DNA of 64,000 nucleotides, from the NCBI RefSeq assembly GCF_013170845.1, contig NZ_CP033367.1, forward strand, positions 806,001-870,000, in the 5' to 3' direction. A program made the translations under genes and the position numbers. Below the pieces are notes generated by a model. It saw only the letters and a list, made by a program, of their open reading frames with translations. It was not told where the DNA came from and did no database searches. This DNA is from Mesorhizobium loti R88b. Lineage in GTDB: Bacteria > Pseudomonadota > Alphaproteobacteria > Rhizobiales > Rhizobiaceae. Shown here one piece after another: positions 17,255 through 26,012 of the stretch. Within the stretch, counting starts at the first letter, position 1. Each line of letters begins with the position of its first letter.

Positions 17255-19012
17255 TTAGCCGGCGCGCTGTTTGTTTGTCGCCTTGTGGTCAACGGCGAGG
17301 TCGCTTCCTGACAGGACCACGCCAAACTTTTCGCTGGCTTCCTCTGAGGTGTAGTACCCCAGCGCAACATCGCGCTGCACCTGGTTGGCATCGCGCTGGA
17401 ACGGATCGCCATAGCCGCCGCCACCCGGCGTGCCGACGCGCACGCGGTCGCCGGCCTTCAGCGGGATGTCCTGTTCCTTGGAGAGGTGGGGCGGCACATG
17501 CTGCTCGCCGTTGCGGAACACTGTCACCGTGTTCATCGCGCCATCGCCACCGCCAAGTGCGCCTTGCGGGCCGAAGCGGCCGTGATCCATGACGAAGGAG
17601 GCCCGCGCCTCGCCGCGCAGGATCTCGACCTCATAGGAGAGGCCGAAACCGCCGCGATGCTTGCCGGCGCCACCGGAGCCTTCGCGCAAGGCGTAATGGC
17701 GGTAGAGCACGGGAAAAGCCTGCTCCATGATCTCGACCGGCGGCGATTTGGAAATGCCGATGGTCGAGCAGCCATTGGTCAGGCCATCATGGCCTGCATT
17801 GCCGCCATAGCCGCCGCCGGAGATCTGGTACATGACGTAGTCGCGGCCGCGCGTCGGATCGTTGCCGCCAAGCGCGAAATTACCGCTGGAACCGGCGGGT
17901 GCCGCCGTCACCTTGTCCGGCAGCGCCTGCACCATGGCCGCGAACACCGCCTCGGCGATGCGCTGCGAGACCTCCGCCGCACAACCCGAGACCGGGCGCG
18001 GGTACTTCGCGTCGAGGAAGGTACCCTCCGGCCGCTTGACGATCAGCGGCTCGAAAGCGCCGGCGCTGATCGGCACATCGGGGAAAATATGGCGCATGGC
18101 GAGATAGACCGACGAAAGGGTCGTTGCCAGCACGCTGTTCATCGGCCCGGCACAAGGCTTCGACGAGCCGGTAAAATCGAAGGTCAGTGTATCGCCCCGC
18201 TTTTCCACCGCGAGCGCGATGGTCAGCGGCTCGTTGACCACGCCGTCGGAATCGACAAAGGCCTTGGAACTATAGGTGCCGTCGGGGATGGCTGATATGT
18301 TGGCGCGCATCTGTTCGGCGGCGCGGCGGCGCAGTTCGGCAATCGCCTCAACAACAGTTTCGTCACCGTAACGATCCAGGATACCATTGAGCTGGTCCTG
18401 CCCAATCAGCAGAGCGGCGGCCTGGGCTCTGATGTCGCCGATACGTTGGTCGGCAACGCGGATGTTGGAGCAGATGATGGCGTAGATTTCGGGATCGAGC
18501 ACGCCCTTCTTGAACAGTTTTACGGGCGGCAGACGCAGGCCTTCCTGCTCGACTGCTGTGGCCGAAGCCGAAAACCCGCCAGGCACCGAGCCGCCAATAT
18601 CAGGCCAATGGCCGGTGTTGGACAGCCAGCAGAAGATCTTGCCGCTCCGATAAACCGGCATGGCGAAACGCACATCCATCAGATGCGTGCCGCCGAGATA
18701 GGGGTCATTGACAATGTAGATGTCGCCGGGTTCCGGCGGCAGGCAGCGGCCATCGGCGATCATTTCGATCACCGTTCGCGTGGAATACTGCATGACGCCG
18801 ACGAACACCGGCAAGCCTTGGCTGCCTTGCGCGATCAGCGAGCCGTCGACAGCGGAATAGATGCCGTCGGATCGGTCATTCGCCTCAGCGATGACAGGCG
18901 AGAAGGCGGCGCGGGAGAATGTCAGGTCCATCTCGTCGCAGACCTGCTGCAAGGCGGCCTGGAGAACCGAAAGGGTGATGGCGTCGAGCTTTGCCATATC
19001 CATGTCAGGCAT
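17255..19012 (-). CDS. hyuB: Hydantoinase B / N-methylhydantoinase beta subunit
   Basis: A 585-residue HyuB-family protein, which with HyuA forms an ATP-dependent N-methylhydantoinase, 5-oxoprolinase or acetophenone-carboxylase-type enzyme. Signatures include DITLSVLQ-type N-terminus (LDAITLSVLQAAL), NDPYLGGTHL with the metal-binding His, SNTGHWPDIGG, and the glycine-rich TPGGGGYGDP near the C-terminus. The ATG at 19012 lies one base after the hyuA stop. Together with a binding protein and a GcvT-like protein, the context favours cyclic N-methyl amide breakdown, for instance N-methylhydantoin from creatinine, but other substrates fit. Confidence 0.9.
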   Translation of the reverse strand: MPDMDMAKLDAITLSVLQAALQQVCDEMDLTFSRAAFSPVIAEANDRSDGIYSAVDGSLIAQGSQGLPVFVGVMQYSTRTVIEMIADGRCLPPEPGDIYIVNDPYLGGTHLMDVRFAMPVYRSGKIFCWLSNTGHWPDIGGSVPGGFSASATAVEQEGLRLPPVKLFKKGVLDPEIYAIICSNIRVADQRIGDIRAQAAALLIGQDQLNGILDRYGDETVVEAIAELRRRAAEQMRANISAIPDGTYSSKAFVDSDGVVNEPLTIALAVEKRGDTLTFDFTGSSKPCAGPMNSVLATTLSSVYLAMRHIFPDVPISAGAFEPLIVKRPEGTFLDAKYPRPVSGCAAEVSQRIAEAVFAAMVQALPDKVTAAPAGSSGNFALGGNDPTRGRDYVMYQISGGGYGGNAGHDGLTNGCSTIGISKSPPVEIMEQAFPVLYRHYALREGSGGAGKHRGGFGLSYEVEILRGEARASFVMDHGRFGPQGALGGGDGAMNTVTVFRNGEQHVPPHLSKEQDIPLKAGDRVRVGTPGGGGYGDPFQRDANQVQRDVALGYYTSEEASEKFGVVLSGSDLAVDHKATNKQRAG

Positions 19013-19013
19013 C

Positions 19014-21098
19014 TCAGGCCTCGCCAATGTCGATGATGATGTTGCCGTCGGCATCCGAGCGGGCGCGGTCGCCGGGTTCGAGCACGGTGGTCGCGTCCAT
19101 CTGTTCGAGGATCGCCGGCCCTTGAATGACCGCGTCGAGCGGCAGTTTTTCACGTGCGTATACCGGGGTGTCGTGCCAGCGCCCGGCATACCAGACCGGT
19201 CTTGTCTCACGCAGCGCCTGGTCCAGCGTCTTGGCGCGCCCGGCCGGGTCGATCAGTCGGGACAAATCGATCGCGGGGCGCACGCCGGTGACCGAAGTGT
19301 TGAGGTTGACGAGGTTGGCGCGGATCTCCGGCAGCTCGACCTTGAAGCGGGCGAAATAGGCTTTCTCGAACAGTGCCTGCAATTCCTGCCGGGTCACCGA
19401 GGAGGATGGCAGTGGCACGTTGATGATGTGGGTCTGGCCGACGAACTGCATGTCGGCGGAGTGGGTGACGCGGATCGCCTCCGGCTTCACCGCTTCCTTG
19501 CCGATCAGCTCCTCGCCCTCGTTTCGGTGCCGTTCCAATACTTGCTTAAGCTGAGTTTCGTCAACTACAGCGACTGGCTGATTGATGGTGTTGACGAAAT
19601 CATGGCGCAGATCGGCGACGACGCAGCCGAGCGCGTTGGTGATGCCGGGCCGCGCCGGCACCAGCACACGCGGCAGGCCGAGTTCGCGCGCCAGGGCAGT
19701 GGCATGCAGCGGCCCGGCGCCACCGAAGGCGAACAGCGCGAAATCGCGGGGGTCGTGACCGCGCGACACCGAGACCATGCGGATGGCGCCGGCCATCTTC
19801 ATGTTGCCGAGCCTGAGCACGGCACCCGCCGCCTCGACGCCGGACAGGCCGGTGGCCTTGCCGATCCTCTCCTCGAAGATGCCGGTGACGCGCTCTGATG
19901 TGACCGGGTTTTCGACCGCCAGCAGCTTCTTCGGCGCCAGCCGGCCGAGCACCAGATTGGCGTCGGTGATGGTCGGCTCCAGGCCGCCGCGTCCATAGCA
20001 GATCGGGCCGGGATTGGCGCCGGCGCTTTCCGGGCCGATCTGGATCAGGCCGGCCGCATCGACACGGGCGATCGAGCCGCCCCCGGCACCGACCGTGTGC
20101 ACCGCCACCATCGGCACATGGATCGGCATGGCATATTCGATCTCGATCTCGTTCGACACCGCCGGCTCGGCGTTGCGGATCAGCGCCACGTCGGTCGAGG
20201 TGCCACCCATGTCGTAGGTGACGAGGTTTTCGAAGCCGGCGCGCTTGCCCGTATAGGCGGCGGCGATAACGCCGGAGGCCGGGCCCGACATCACGGTCTT
20301 GGCCGACTCACGTGTGACGAAGCGGGCCGAGATCATTCCGCCATTGCCGTTCATGATCAGGAAGTCGCGCGCATAGCCCTTGGCGGCCAATTCCTTGCGC
20401 AGCCGCTCGACATAGCGCTCGAGGATCGGCTGTACCGAAGCATTCACTGAAGCGGTGACGCCGCGCTCGAATTCGCGCGCTTCCGATAGCAGCGCATGGC
20501 CTGTGGTGATGTAGCTATTCGGCCAAAGCTCGGCGGCGATCTCGGCGGCGCGCCGCTCATGCCTGGGGTTGGCGTAGGAATGCAGGAAGTGGATGACAAG
20601 GGATTCGCAGCCGGCCGCGATCAGCGTCTTCACAGCTTCGCGCATTTCGGCTTCGTCGAGCGGCGTGCGCACTGCACCGGAAGCCTCGACGCGCTCCGAC
20701 ACTTCGAGCCTGAGATTGCGCGGGATGATCGGAACGAAACTGCCGGTCATGCCATAGGGTTGCGGCCGCGTGCGTCGGCCAAGCTCGATCACGTCGCGAA
20801 AACCACGTGTCGTGATCATGCCGGTCCTGGCCAGCCGGCGCTCCAGCACTGCGTTGGTGGTGGTGGTCGTGCCATGCACGATGAGGTCGATGCCGTCGAT
20901 CGCAAAACCGGTGGCGCCGAGTGCCGAAACCACGCCAAAGGCCTGGTTATCGACCGTGGTCGGGGTCTTGGCGATGTGCACCTTGCCGCCGTCCCTGCCG
21001 TCGATCAAAAGCAGGTCGGTGAAGGTTCCGCCCACATCGATGCCGGCAACGACATTTCCCAGGGAATCGCGCGCTTGCGCTGGAAAATTCTCTTTCAT
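19014..21098 (-). CDS. hyuA: Hydantoinase A / N-methylhydantoinase alpha subunit
   Basis: A 694-residue HyuA-family protein of the actin-like ATPase fold. Visible features are the phosphate-binding AGIDVGGTFTDLLL near residue 18, HGTTTTTNAVLER, the second nucleotide motif YDMGGTSTDVAL, and AFGGAGPLHA. It couples ATP hydrolysis to ring opening with HyuB. It is the first gene of the leftward operon hyuA-hyuB-SBP-GcvT and is divergent from fpr. The length matches stand-alone HyuA, not the fused 1200-residue oxoprolinases. Confidence 0.92.
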   Translation of the reverse strand: MKENFPAQARDSLGNVVAGIDVGGTFTDLLLIDGRDGGKVHIAKTPTTVDNQAFGVVSALGATGFAIDGIDLIVHGTTTTTNAVLERRLARTGMITTRGFRDVIELGRRTRPQPYGMTGSFVPIIPRNLRLEVSERVEASGAVRTPLDEAEMREAVKTLIAAGCESLVIHFLHSYANPRHERRAAEIAAELWPNSYITTGHALLSEAREFERGVTASVNASVQPILERYVERLRKELAAKGYARDFLIMNGNGGMISARFVTRESAKTVMSGPASGVIAAAYTGKRAGFENLVTYDMGGTSTDVALIRNAEPAVSNEIEIEYAMPIHVPMVAVHTVGAGGGSIARVDAAGLIQIGPESAGANPGPICYGRGGLEPTITDANLVLGRLAPKKLLAVENPVTSERVTGIFEERIGKATGLSGVEAAGAVLRLGNMKMAGAIRMVSVSRGHDPRDFALFAFGGAGPLHATALARELGLPRVLVPARPGITNALGCVVADLRHDFVNTINQPVAVVDETQLKQVLERHRNEGEELIGKEAVKPEAIRVTHSADMQFVGQTHIINVPLPSSSVTRQELQALFEKAYFARFKVELPEIRANLVNLNTSVTGVRPAIDLSRLIDPAGRAKTLDQALRETRPVWYAGRWHDTPVYAREKLPLDAVIQGPAILEQMDATTVLEPGDRARSDADGNIIIDIGEA

Positions 21099-21165
21099 CG
21101 TCGAAACCCGAAATGCTGAGACTACGGATATGCGTCAGTTTGGAAAGCTGTTTTAAGGTAGCATC

Positions 21166-21194
21166 TTGACGCAAATATCGTTTGTATACTAATA
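21166..21194. promoter_or_regulatory. Divergent hyuA/fpr promoter region with GTATAC palindrome
   Basis: The AT-rich heart of the 220-base divergent region. On the plus strand a TTGACG (21166-21171) is followed after 17 bases by CTAATA (21189-21194), a plausible fpr promoter. The self-complementary GTATAC at 21184-21189 lies inside it, as in many GntR- or TetR-family operators. No regulator gene is adjacent, so the operator idea is weak. Confidence 0.3.
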
Positions 21195-21318
21195 AATTCC
21201 GGACACAAGAGCTTACCGCTTTGGAGTGTGCGAACAGCCCGCCGGGACCTGAATGGTCCGGGCGCGTAGGTGAAGGTTTGGCGCCCGCGTCCGCAGCTGG
21301 GCCAGAAGGTTGGATTTG

Positions 21319-22146
21319 ATGAACACCACATCCGCTCTCAGCACCGCCGGCGCCCGCCCGCTGCAATTTCCGATTCCGGCCAATGTTTATGCCGAGACCG
21401 TCGTCTCGGTGAAGCACTACACCGACCGGTTGTTCTCGTTCCGCATCACCCGCCCACAGTCGCTGCGCTTCCGCTCCGGTGAGTTCGTCATGATCGGCCT
21501 GCCCAATGCCGAGAAGCCGGTGTACCGCGCCTATTCCGTGGCGAGCCCGGCCTGGGACGAAGAGCTGGAATTCTTCTCGATCAAGGTGCCGGACGGCCCG
21601 CTGACCTCGGAACTGCAGAAGATCCAGGTTGGCGACACCGTCATCATGCGCCAGAAGTCGACCGGCACGCTGGTGGTCGACGCGCTGACGCCGGCCAAGC
21701 GGCTGTTCATGATCTCGACCGGCACCGGCATCGCGCCCTTCGCCAGCCTGCTGCGCGATCCCGACACCTATGAAAAGTTCGATCAGCTGATCCTGACCCA
21801 TACCTGCCGCGACAATGCCGAGCTGACCTATGGCCAGGAATTGGTGGCAGCGCTCGAAAGCGACCCGCTGATCGGCGAGCTGACCGCTGGGCGTGTCACG
21901 CTCTACAATTCGACGACCCGTGAAGATTCGGCACGCATGGGCCGCATCACCGCGCTGATCGGCTCGGGCAAGTTTTACGCCGACCTCGGCATCGAGAAGC
22001 TCGATCCGGAGACGGACCGCATCATGATCTGCGGCTCGATGCATATGCTCAAGGACGTCAAGGAACTGGCCGAAAGCCTCGGCTTTCAGGAAGGCTCGCT
22101 CAGCCATCCGGCGACTTTTGTCGTCGAACGCGCCTTCGTCGGCTGA
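21319..22146 (+). CDS. fpr: Ferredoxin--NADP(+) reductase
   Basis: A 275-residue FAD-containing reductase that exchanges electrons between NADPH and ferredoxin or flavodoxin in the cytoplasm. The FAD-binding motif is YRAYSVAS. The NADP(H) domain carries LFMISTGTGIAPFASLLRD and CGSMHMLKD, and the protein ends in VVERAFVG, the bacterial subclass I type with a short C-terminal extension after the aromatic position. It is monocistronic as far as can be seen. In rhizobia this enzyme often responds to oxidative stress, but the promoter here does not show which regulator acts. Confidence 0.93.
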   Translation: MNTTSALSTAGARPLQFPIPANVYAETVVSVKHYTDRLFSFRITRPQSLRFRSGEFVMIGLPNAEKPVYRAYSVASPAWDEELEFFSIKVPDGPLTSELQKIQVGDTVIMRQKSTGTLVVDALTPAKRLFMISTGTGIAPFASLLRDPDTYEKFDQLILTHTCRDNAELTYGQELVAALESDPLIGELTAGRVTLYNSTTREDSARMGRITALIGSGKFYADLGIEKLDPETDRIMICGSMHMLKDVKELAESLGFQEGSLSHPATFVVERAFVG

Positions 22147-22174
22147 ACCGGGCGCCGACGCTTCAAAATCCGCA

Positions 22175-22194
22175 TTTTGACCACACGGTCAAAA
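22175..22194. promoter_or_regulatory. RutR-like palindrome upstream of deoC
   Basis: A perfect inverted repeat: TTTTGACC (22175-22182), ACAC, GGTCAAAA (22187-22194). The core agrees at all but one defined position with the E. coli RutR consensus TTGACCAnnTGGTCAA, the operator of a TetR-family regulator of pyrimidine catabolism. It lies 141 bases before deoC and 28 after fpr. A weak terminator for fpr is an alternative, but the arms are AT-rich outside and no U tract follows directly. Confidence 0.5.
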
Positions 22195-22241
22195 ATTAGC
22201 TGCTTTTGCGGCCTTTTTCAGCTATCGCTCGCTTGAGGACT

Positions 22242-22260
22242 CGTGAAGCACGACTTCACG
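22242..22260. promoter_or_regulatory. Second inverted repeat upstream of deoC
   Basis: A perfect palindrome: CGTGAAG (22242-22248), CACGA, CTTCACG (22254-22260), 75 bases before the deoC start. It could be an operator for a DeoR- or LacI-type nucleoside regulator, or a stem-loop in the leader RNA. Sequence alone does not decide. Confidence 0.3.
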
Positions 22261-22335
22261 GGCTATCTTTGTGCATGTCGGGAAACGACGCGCACCAAGA
22301 CATCAAGCGCAAGTCGCTGAATGAAAGGGCAGGAG

Positions 22336-23382
22336 ATGAGCAGCACAATCCGCGAAGCCGATCTTGGCACCAAGGTAACGCCGCTGCCCGCGCGTGCCGC
22401 CGCCAACACCCCCGCCCCGCTGGACCACCGCATCGCCCGCAATCCCGGCATGAAGCTCGATCTCGGCTTCATGGAATCGGTGCGCAGCGTCAACCGCTCG
22501 GCGCTGGAACGCCGCGTCGCCAGCCTGACCAAGCGACGCTCGATCAAGGCCGACAACCAGGCAGCCTGGCTTCTGCGCGCCGTCGCCTGCATGGATCTGA
22601 CGACGCTCAATTCCAACGACACCGAAGAGCGTGTGCGCCGGCTCTGCGCCAAGGCGATCAACCCGTTCCGCCGCGATATCGTCGAAGGCCTTGGTATTGC
22701 GGGCGAAACCATTCGCCCGGCCGCAGTCTGCGTCTATCATCCCTTTGTCGCCACGGCCGTGGACGCCGTGCGCGGCACCGGCATTCACGTCGCCGCCGTA
22801 TCCACCGCCTTTCCGCATGGCCTGGCACCGCTGTCGACCCGCCTCCAGGAGATCGAGGCTTCTGTCCGCGACGGCGCCGACGAGATCGACGTCGTCATTC
22901 CGCGCGGGCTGGTGTTCGGTGCCAAATGGCGGGAGCTTTACAATGAGATCGTCTCGATGCGCGCCGCCTGCGGTGACGCGCATCTGAAGGTCATTCTCGG
23001 CACCGGCGACCTCGCCACGCTGCGCAATGTCATGCTGGCCTCGATGGTGGCGATGATGGCCGGCGCCGATTTCATCAAGACCTCGACCGGCAAGGAAAGC
23101 GTCAATGCCACATTGCCCGTCGGTCTCGCCATGGTGCGTGCCATCAGGGCCTATTTCGAGGAAACCGGCTATCTCATCGGTTTCAAGCCGGCCGGCGGCA
23201 TTTCCACGGCCAAGGCCTCGCTCGACTGGCTGGTGCTGATGAAGGAAGAGCTCGGCCGTCCATGGCTGGAGCCCGAGCTGTTCCGCTTCGGCGCATCGAG
23301 CCTTTTGACCGACATCGAGCGCCAGCTCGAACATCATCTGACCGGGCACTATTCGGCCAATCACCGCCACGCAATGGCTTGA
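22336..23382 (+). CDS. deoC: Deoxyribose-phosphate aldolase
   Basis: A 348-residue class I aldolase that splits 2-deoxyribose-5-phosphate into acetaldehyde and glyceraldehyde-3-phosphate. The Schiff-base lysine lies in ADFIKTSTGKES, the other active-site lysine in GFKPAGGIS, and the Asp in GADEIDVVI. It belongs to the longer DeoC group; E. coli DeoC has about 260 residues. I chose the ATG at 22336, with AAGGG six bases upstream. An ATG at 22321 has no ribosome site. The next gene is a double-domain aldehyde dehydrogenase, which suits oxidation of the acetaldehyde released. Confidence 0.92.
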   Translation: MSSTIREADLGTKVTPLPARAAANTPAPLDHRIARNPGMKLDLGFMESVRSVNRSALERRVASLTKRRSIKADNQAAWLLRAVACMDLTTLNSNDTEERVRRLCAKAINPFRRDIVEGLGIAGETIRPAAVCVYHPFVATAVDAVRGTGIHVAAVSTAFPHGLAPLSTRLQEIEASVRDGADEIDVVIPRGLVFGAKWRELYNEIVSMRAACGDAHLKVILGTGDLATLRNVMLASMVAMMAGADFIKTSTGKESVNATLPVGLAMVRAIRAYFEETGYLIGFKPAGGISTAKASLDWLVLMKEELGRPWLEPELFRFGASSLLTDIERQLEHHLTGHYSANHRHAMA

Positions 23383-23387
23383 GCACC

Positions 23388-23433
23388 CCACCCCGATCGG
23401 CCCTTGCCGATCGACCCTCCCCACGCGGGGGAG
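23388..23433. repeat. Intergenic GC-rich double hairpin (rhizobial-type repeat)
   Basis: Between deoC and the aldehyde dehydrogenase gene lie two stem-loops. The first is CGATCGGC (23394-23401), loop CCTT, GCCGATCG (23406-23413). The second is CTCCCC (23417-23422) with GGGGAG (23428-23433). The pattern CACCCC, hairpin, GACCCTCCCC, GGGGGAG recalls intergenic repeats I have seen in rhizobial genomes. The ribosome site of the next gene follows at once. It may tune or stabilise the mRNA. Confidence 0.45.
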
Positions 23434-23450
23434 CGTGAAGGAGGCACCTG

Positions 23451-25823
23451 ATGAACATTCTCGATCGCTATCACGCCATGGAATACGGCCCGGCGCCAGA
23501 AGCCCGCAACGAGGCCGATGCGTGGCTTGCCGGGCGCGATTTTGGGAAGGCGCTGTTCATCGGCGGCGACTGGAAAGCCGCTTCGGGTGGCAAGACCTTT
23601 GAGACAAGCGAGCCCTCTTCCGGCAAGCTGTTGGCAAAAGTCTCGGATGCCAGCGCCGCCGACATCGACGCAGCCGTTGCGGCTGCCACCAAGGCGCTGC
23701 CGAAATGGGCGGCATCCACGGGCTACCAGCGCGCCAAGGTGCTTTATGCCATCGGCCGCGCCATGCAGCGACACCAGCGCCTGTTCGCGGTGCTGGAGTC
23801 GATCGACAATGGCAAGCCGATCCGCGAGAGCCGCGATATCGACGTGCCGCTGGCGATCCGCCATTTCATCCATCATGCCGGCTGGGCACAGGCGCTGGAC
23901 AAGGATTTCCCCGGTCATAAGGGCGTCGGCGTCGTCGGCCAGATCATCCCGTGGAATTTCCCGCTGTTGATGCTGGCCTGGAAGATCGCGCCGGCGCTTG
24001 CCGCCGGCTGCACCGTGGTGCTGAAGCCGGCCGAGTTCACGCCACTGACCGCCATCCTGTTCGCCGAGATCTGTGAACGCGCCGGCGTGCCGAAAGGCGT
24101 CGTCAACATTGTCCATGGCGGCCCTGAAGCGGGTGTGGCAATCGTCAACCATGCCGGCATCCAGAAGATCGCCTTCACCGGCTCTTCGGAAGTGGGCAAG
24201 ATCATCCGCAAGGCGACCGCCGGCTCGGGCAAGAAACTGTCGCTGGAGCTTGGCGGCAAATCGGCCTTCATCGTCTTCGAGGACGCCGATCTCGACAGCG
24301 CCGTCGAAGGCCTCGTCGATGGGATCTGGTTCAACCAAGGCCAGGTCTGCTGTGCCGGCTCGCGGCTTCTGGTTCAGGAAGGCATTGCCGATGCCTTGAT
24401 CGCCAAGGTCAAGACGCGGATGAGCCGGCTGCGGGTCGGCAGCCCGCTCGACAAGAACACCGATATCGGCCCGCTGGTCGATGCCACGCAGCTCGACCGC
24501 GTCAAAGGCCTGGTCGCCGAAGGCGCCAGGCAGGGCGCCGTCTGCTGGCAGCCGGATGCGGTGCTGCCATCCTCCGGCTACTACCATCTGCCGACGCTGG
24601 CCACCGGTGTTTCGCCGGCTAATATCCTTGCCCAGGAAGAAGTATTCGGTCCGGTGCTGGCGACCATGACGTTCCGCAACACCGAGGAAGCGATCGAGCT
24701 TGCCAACAACACGCGTTACGGCCTGGCGGCCTCCGTGTGGAGCGAGAACGTCAACCTAGCCCTTCACGTCGCGCCGCAGCTCAAGGCGGGCGTAGTCTGG
24801 GTCAACGGCACCAACATGTTCGACGCCGCCTGCGGCTTTGGCGGCTACCGCGAAAGCGGCTTCGGCCGCGAGGGCGGCCGCGAAGGCATGTTCGAATACC
24901 TCGCGGCAAAGCTGCCGCTCGGCCCGGTCATCAAGCCGGCGACGGTCTCGGCGCAACCTGCCGAGCAATCGGACGGCGACAGCATCGACCGCACGGCCAA
25001 GCTGTTCATCGGTGGCAAGCAGGTACGCCCGGACGGCAATTATTCGCTGGCGGTCGGCACCGCCAAGGGCAAGCTTGCCGGCGAGGTCGGTCTCGGCAGC
25101 CGCAAGGATATCCGCGACGCCGTATCCGCCGCCCGCGCCTGCAAGGCATGGCCGGAAGCGACCGCCTACAATCGTTCCCAGGTGCTCTATTATCTGGCCG
25201 AGAACCTTTCCGGTCGCGCCGGCGAGTTCGCCATGCGTCTCAGCGAGTTGACCAGTGCTACGCCCAAGGCCGCGCGGGAAGAAGTAGAACAATCCATCGA
25301 ACGGCTGTTCCTCTATGCCGGCCTTGCCGACAAGTTCGAGGGCCGCGTGCACCAGCCACCGGCCCGTGCCGTGACACTGGCGCTGCATGAGCCGGTCGGT
25401 GTCGTAGGCATCGTCGCGCCGGATTCCTCGCCGCTGCTCGGCCTGATCTCGTTGGTTGCACCGGCGCTGGCCATGGGCAACACGGTGGTTGCGGTGCCGT
25501 CCGAGCGCTATCCGCTGCTCGCCACCGACCTCTACCAGGTCATCGAATATTCCGACGTTCCGGCCGGCGCCATCAACATCGTCACCGGCCGCACGGCGGA
25601 GCTTGCCGGTGTGCTGGCCAAGCATGACGATGTCGACGGGCTGTGGGTGTTCGCCGATGCCGAGACCTGCGCCAAGGCGGAGGCCGAGTCCATCGGTAAC
25701 CTCAAGCGCGTCTGGAGCGGCAATGGCCGCAGCCTCGACTGGGCTTCCGACGAGGCAGCCGGCGATGCTTTCCTGCGCCGCGCCATCGAGGTCAAGAATG
25801 TCTGGGTGCCCTACGGCGACTGA
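23451..25823 (+). CDS. Two-domain aldehyde dehydrogenase of ALDH16 type
   Basis: A 790-residue protein with two ALDH domains in tandem. The first (residues about 30-480) is complete: PWNFPLLM, FTGSSEVGK, general base E266 in LELGGKSAF and nucleophile C300 in NQGQVCCAGSR. The second (about 510-790) keeps ALDH-like segments (LFIGGKQVRPDG, VGVVGIVAPDSSPLLG, PSERYPL) but shows neither the LELGGK base nor a GQxC cysteine and is shortened, so it must be non-catalytic. This is the layout of the ALDH16 family. A strong AAGGAGG precedes the ATG. Behind deoC it probably oxidises acetaldehyde or another aldehyde from nucleoside breakdown. Confidence 0.9.
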   Translation: MNILDRYHAMEYGPAPEARNEADAWLAGRDFGKALFIGGDWKAASGGKTFETSEPSSGKLLAKVSDASAADIDAAVAAATKALPKWAASTGYQRAKVLYAIGRAMQRHQRLFAVLESIDNGKPIRESRDIDVPLAIRHFIHHAGWAQALDKDFPGHKGVGVVGQIIPWNFPLLMLAWKIAPALAAGCTVVLKPAEFTPLTAILFAEICERAGVPKGVVNIVHGGPEAGVAIVNHAGIQKIAFTGSSEVGKIIRKATAGSGKKLSLELGGKSAFIVFEDADLDSAVEGLVDGIWFNQGQVCCAGSRLLVQEGIADALIAKVKTRMSRLRVGSPLDKNTDIGPLVDATQLDRVKGLVAEGARQGAVCWQPDAVLPSSGYYHLPTLATGVSPANILAQEEVFGPVLATMTFRNTEEAIELANNTRYGLAASVWSENVNLALHVAPQLKAGVVWVNGTNMFDAACGFGGYRESGFGREGGREGMFEYLAAKLPLGPVIKPATVSAQPAEQSDGDSIDRTAKLFIGGKQVRPDGNYSLAVGTAKGKLAGEVGLGSRKDIRDAVSAARACKAWPEATAYNRSQVLYYLAENLSGRAGEFAMRLSELTSATPKAAREEVEQSIERLFLYAGLADKFEGRVHQPPARAVTLALHEPVGVVGIVAPDSSPLLGLISLVAPALAMGNTVVAVPSERYPLLATDLYQVIEYSDVPAGAINIVTGRTAELAGVLAKHDDVDGLWVFADAETCAKAEAESIGNLKRVWSGNGRSLDWASDEAAGDAFLRRAIEVKNVWVPYGD

Positions 25824-25875
25824 CGCTTCCAGGCTGTCGCAATGGTGATCGTGTTCGGACTTGACGCCCGGACAC

Positions 25876-25899
25876 ATGTTCTTTAACGAGAAAAAACAT
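25876..25899. promoter_or_regulatory. Imperfect inverted repeat upstream of the SDR gene
   Basis: ATGTTCTTT (25876-25884) and AAAAAACAT (25891-25899) pair at eight of nine positions around a six-base spacer. A TTGACG at 25861-25866 lies just upstream. This AT-rich spot in a 189-base gap is the likeliest promoter or operator for the SDR-FAH pair, but no regulator is adjacent. Confidence 0.3.
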
Positions 25900-26012
25900 C
25901 TTTATCTGTGAACTGGCTGCGACACAGGCCGCATAATGGCGCCCGACTGGCACACGACGCCGTTGCCGGCCGCCGATAAAGGCAGTTGCCCAAGCTGACG
26001 AGGAAAAAAGGC

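Noticed and set aside
22303..23424. A 373-codon open frame antisense to deoC
   Set aside because: A shadow of deoC without start signals or recognisable domains.
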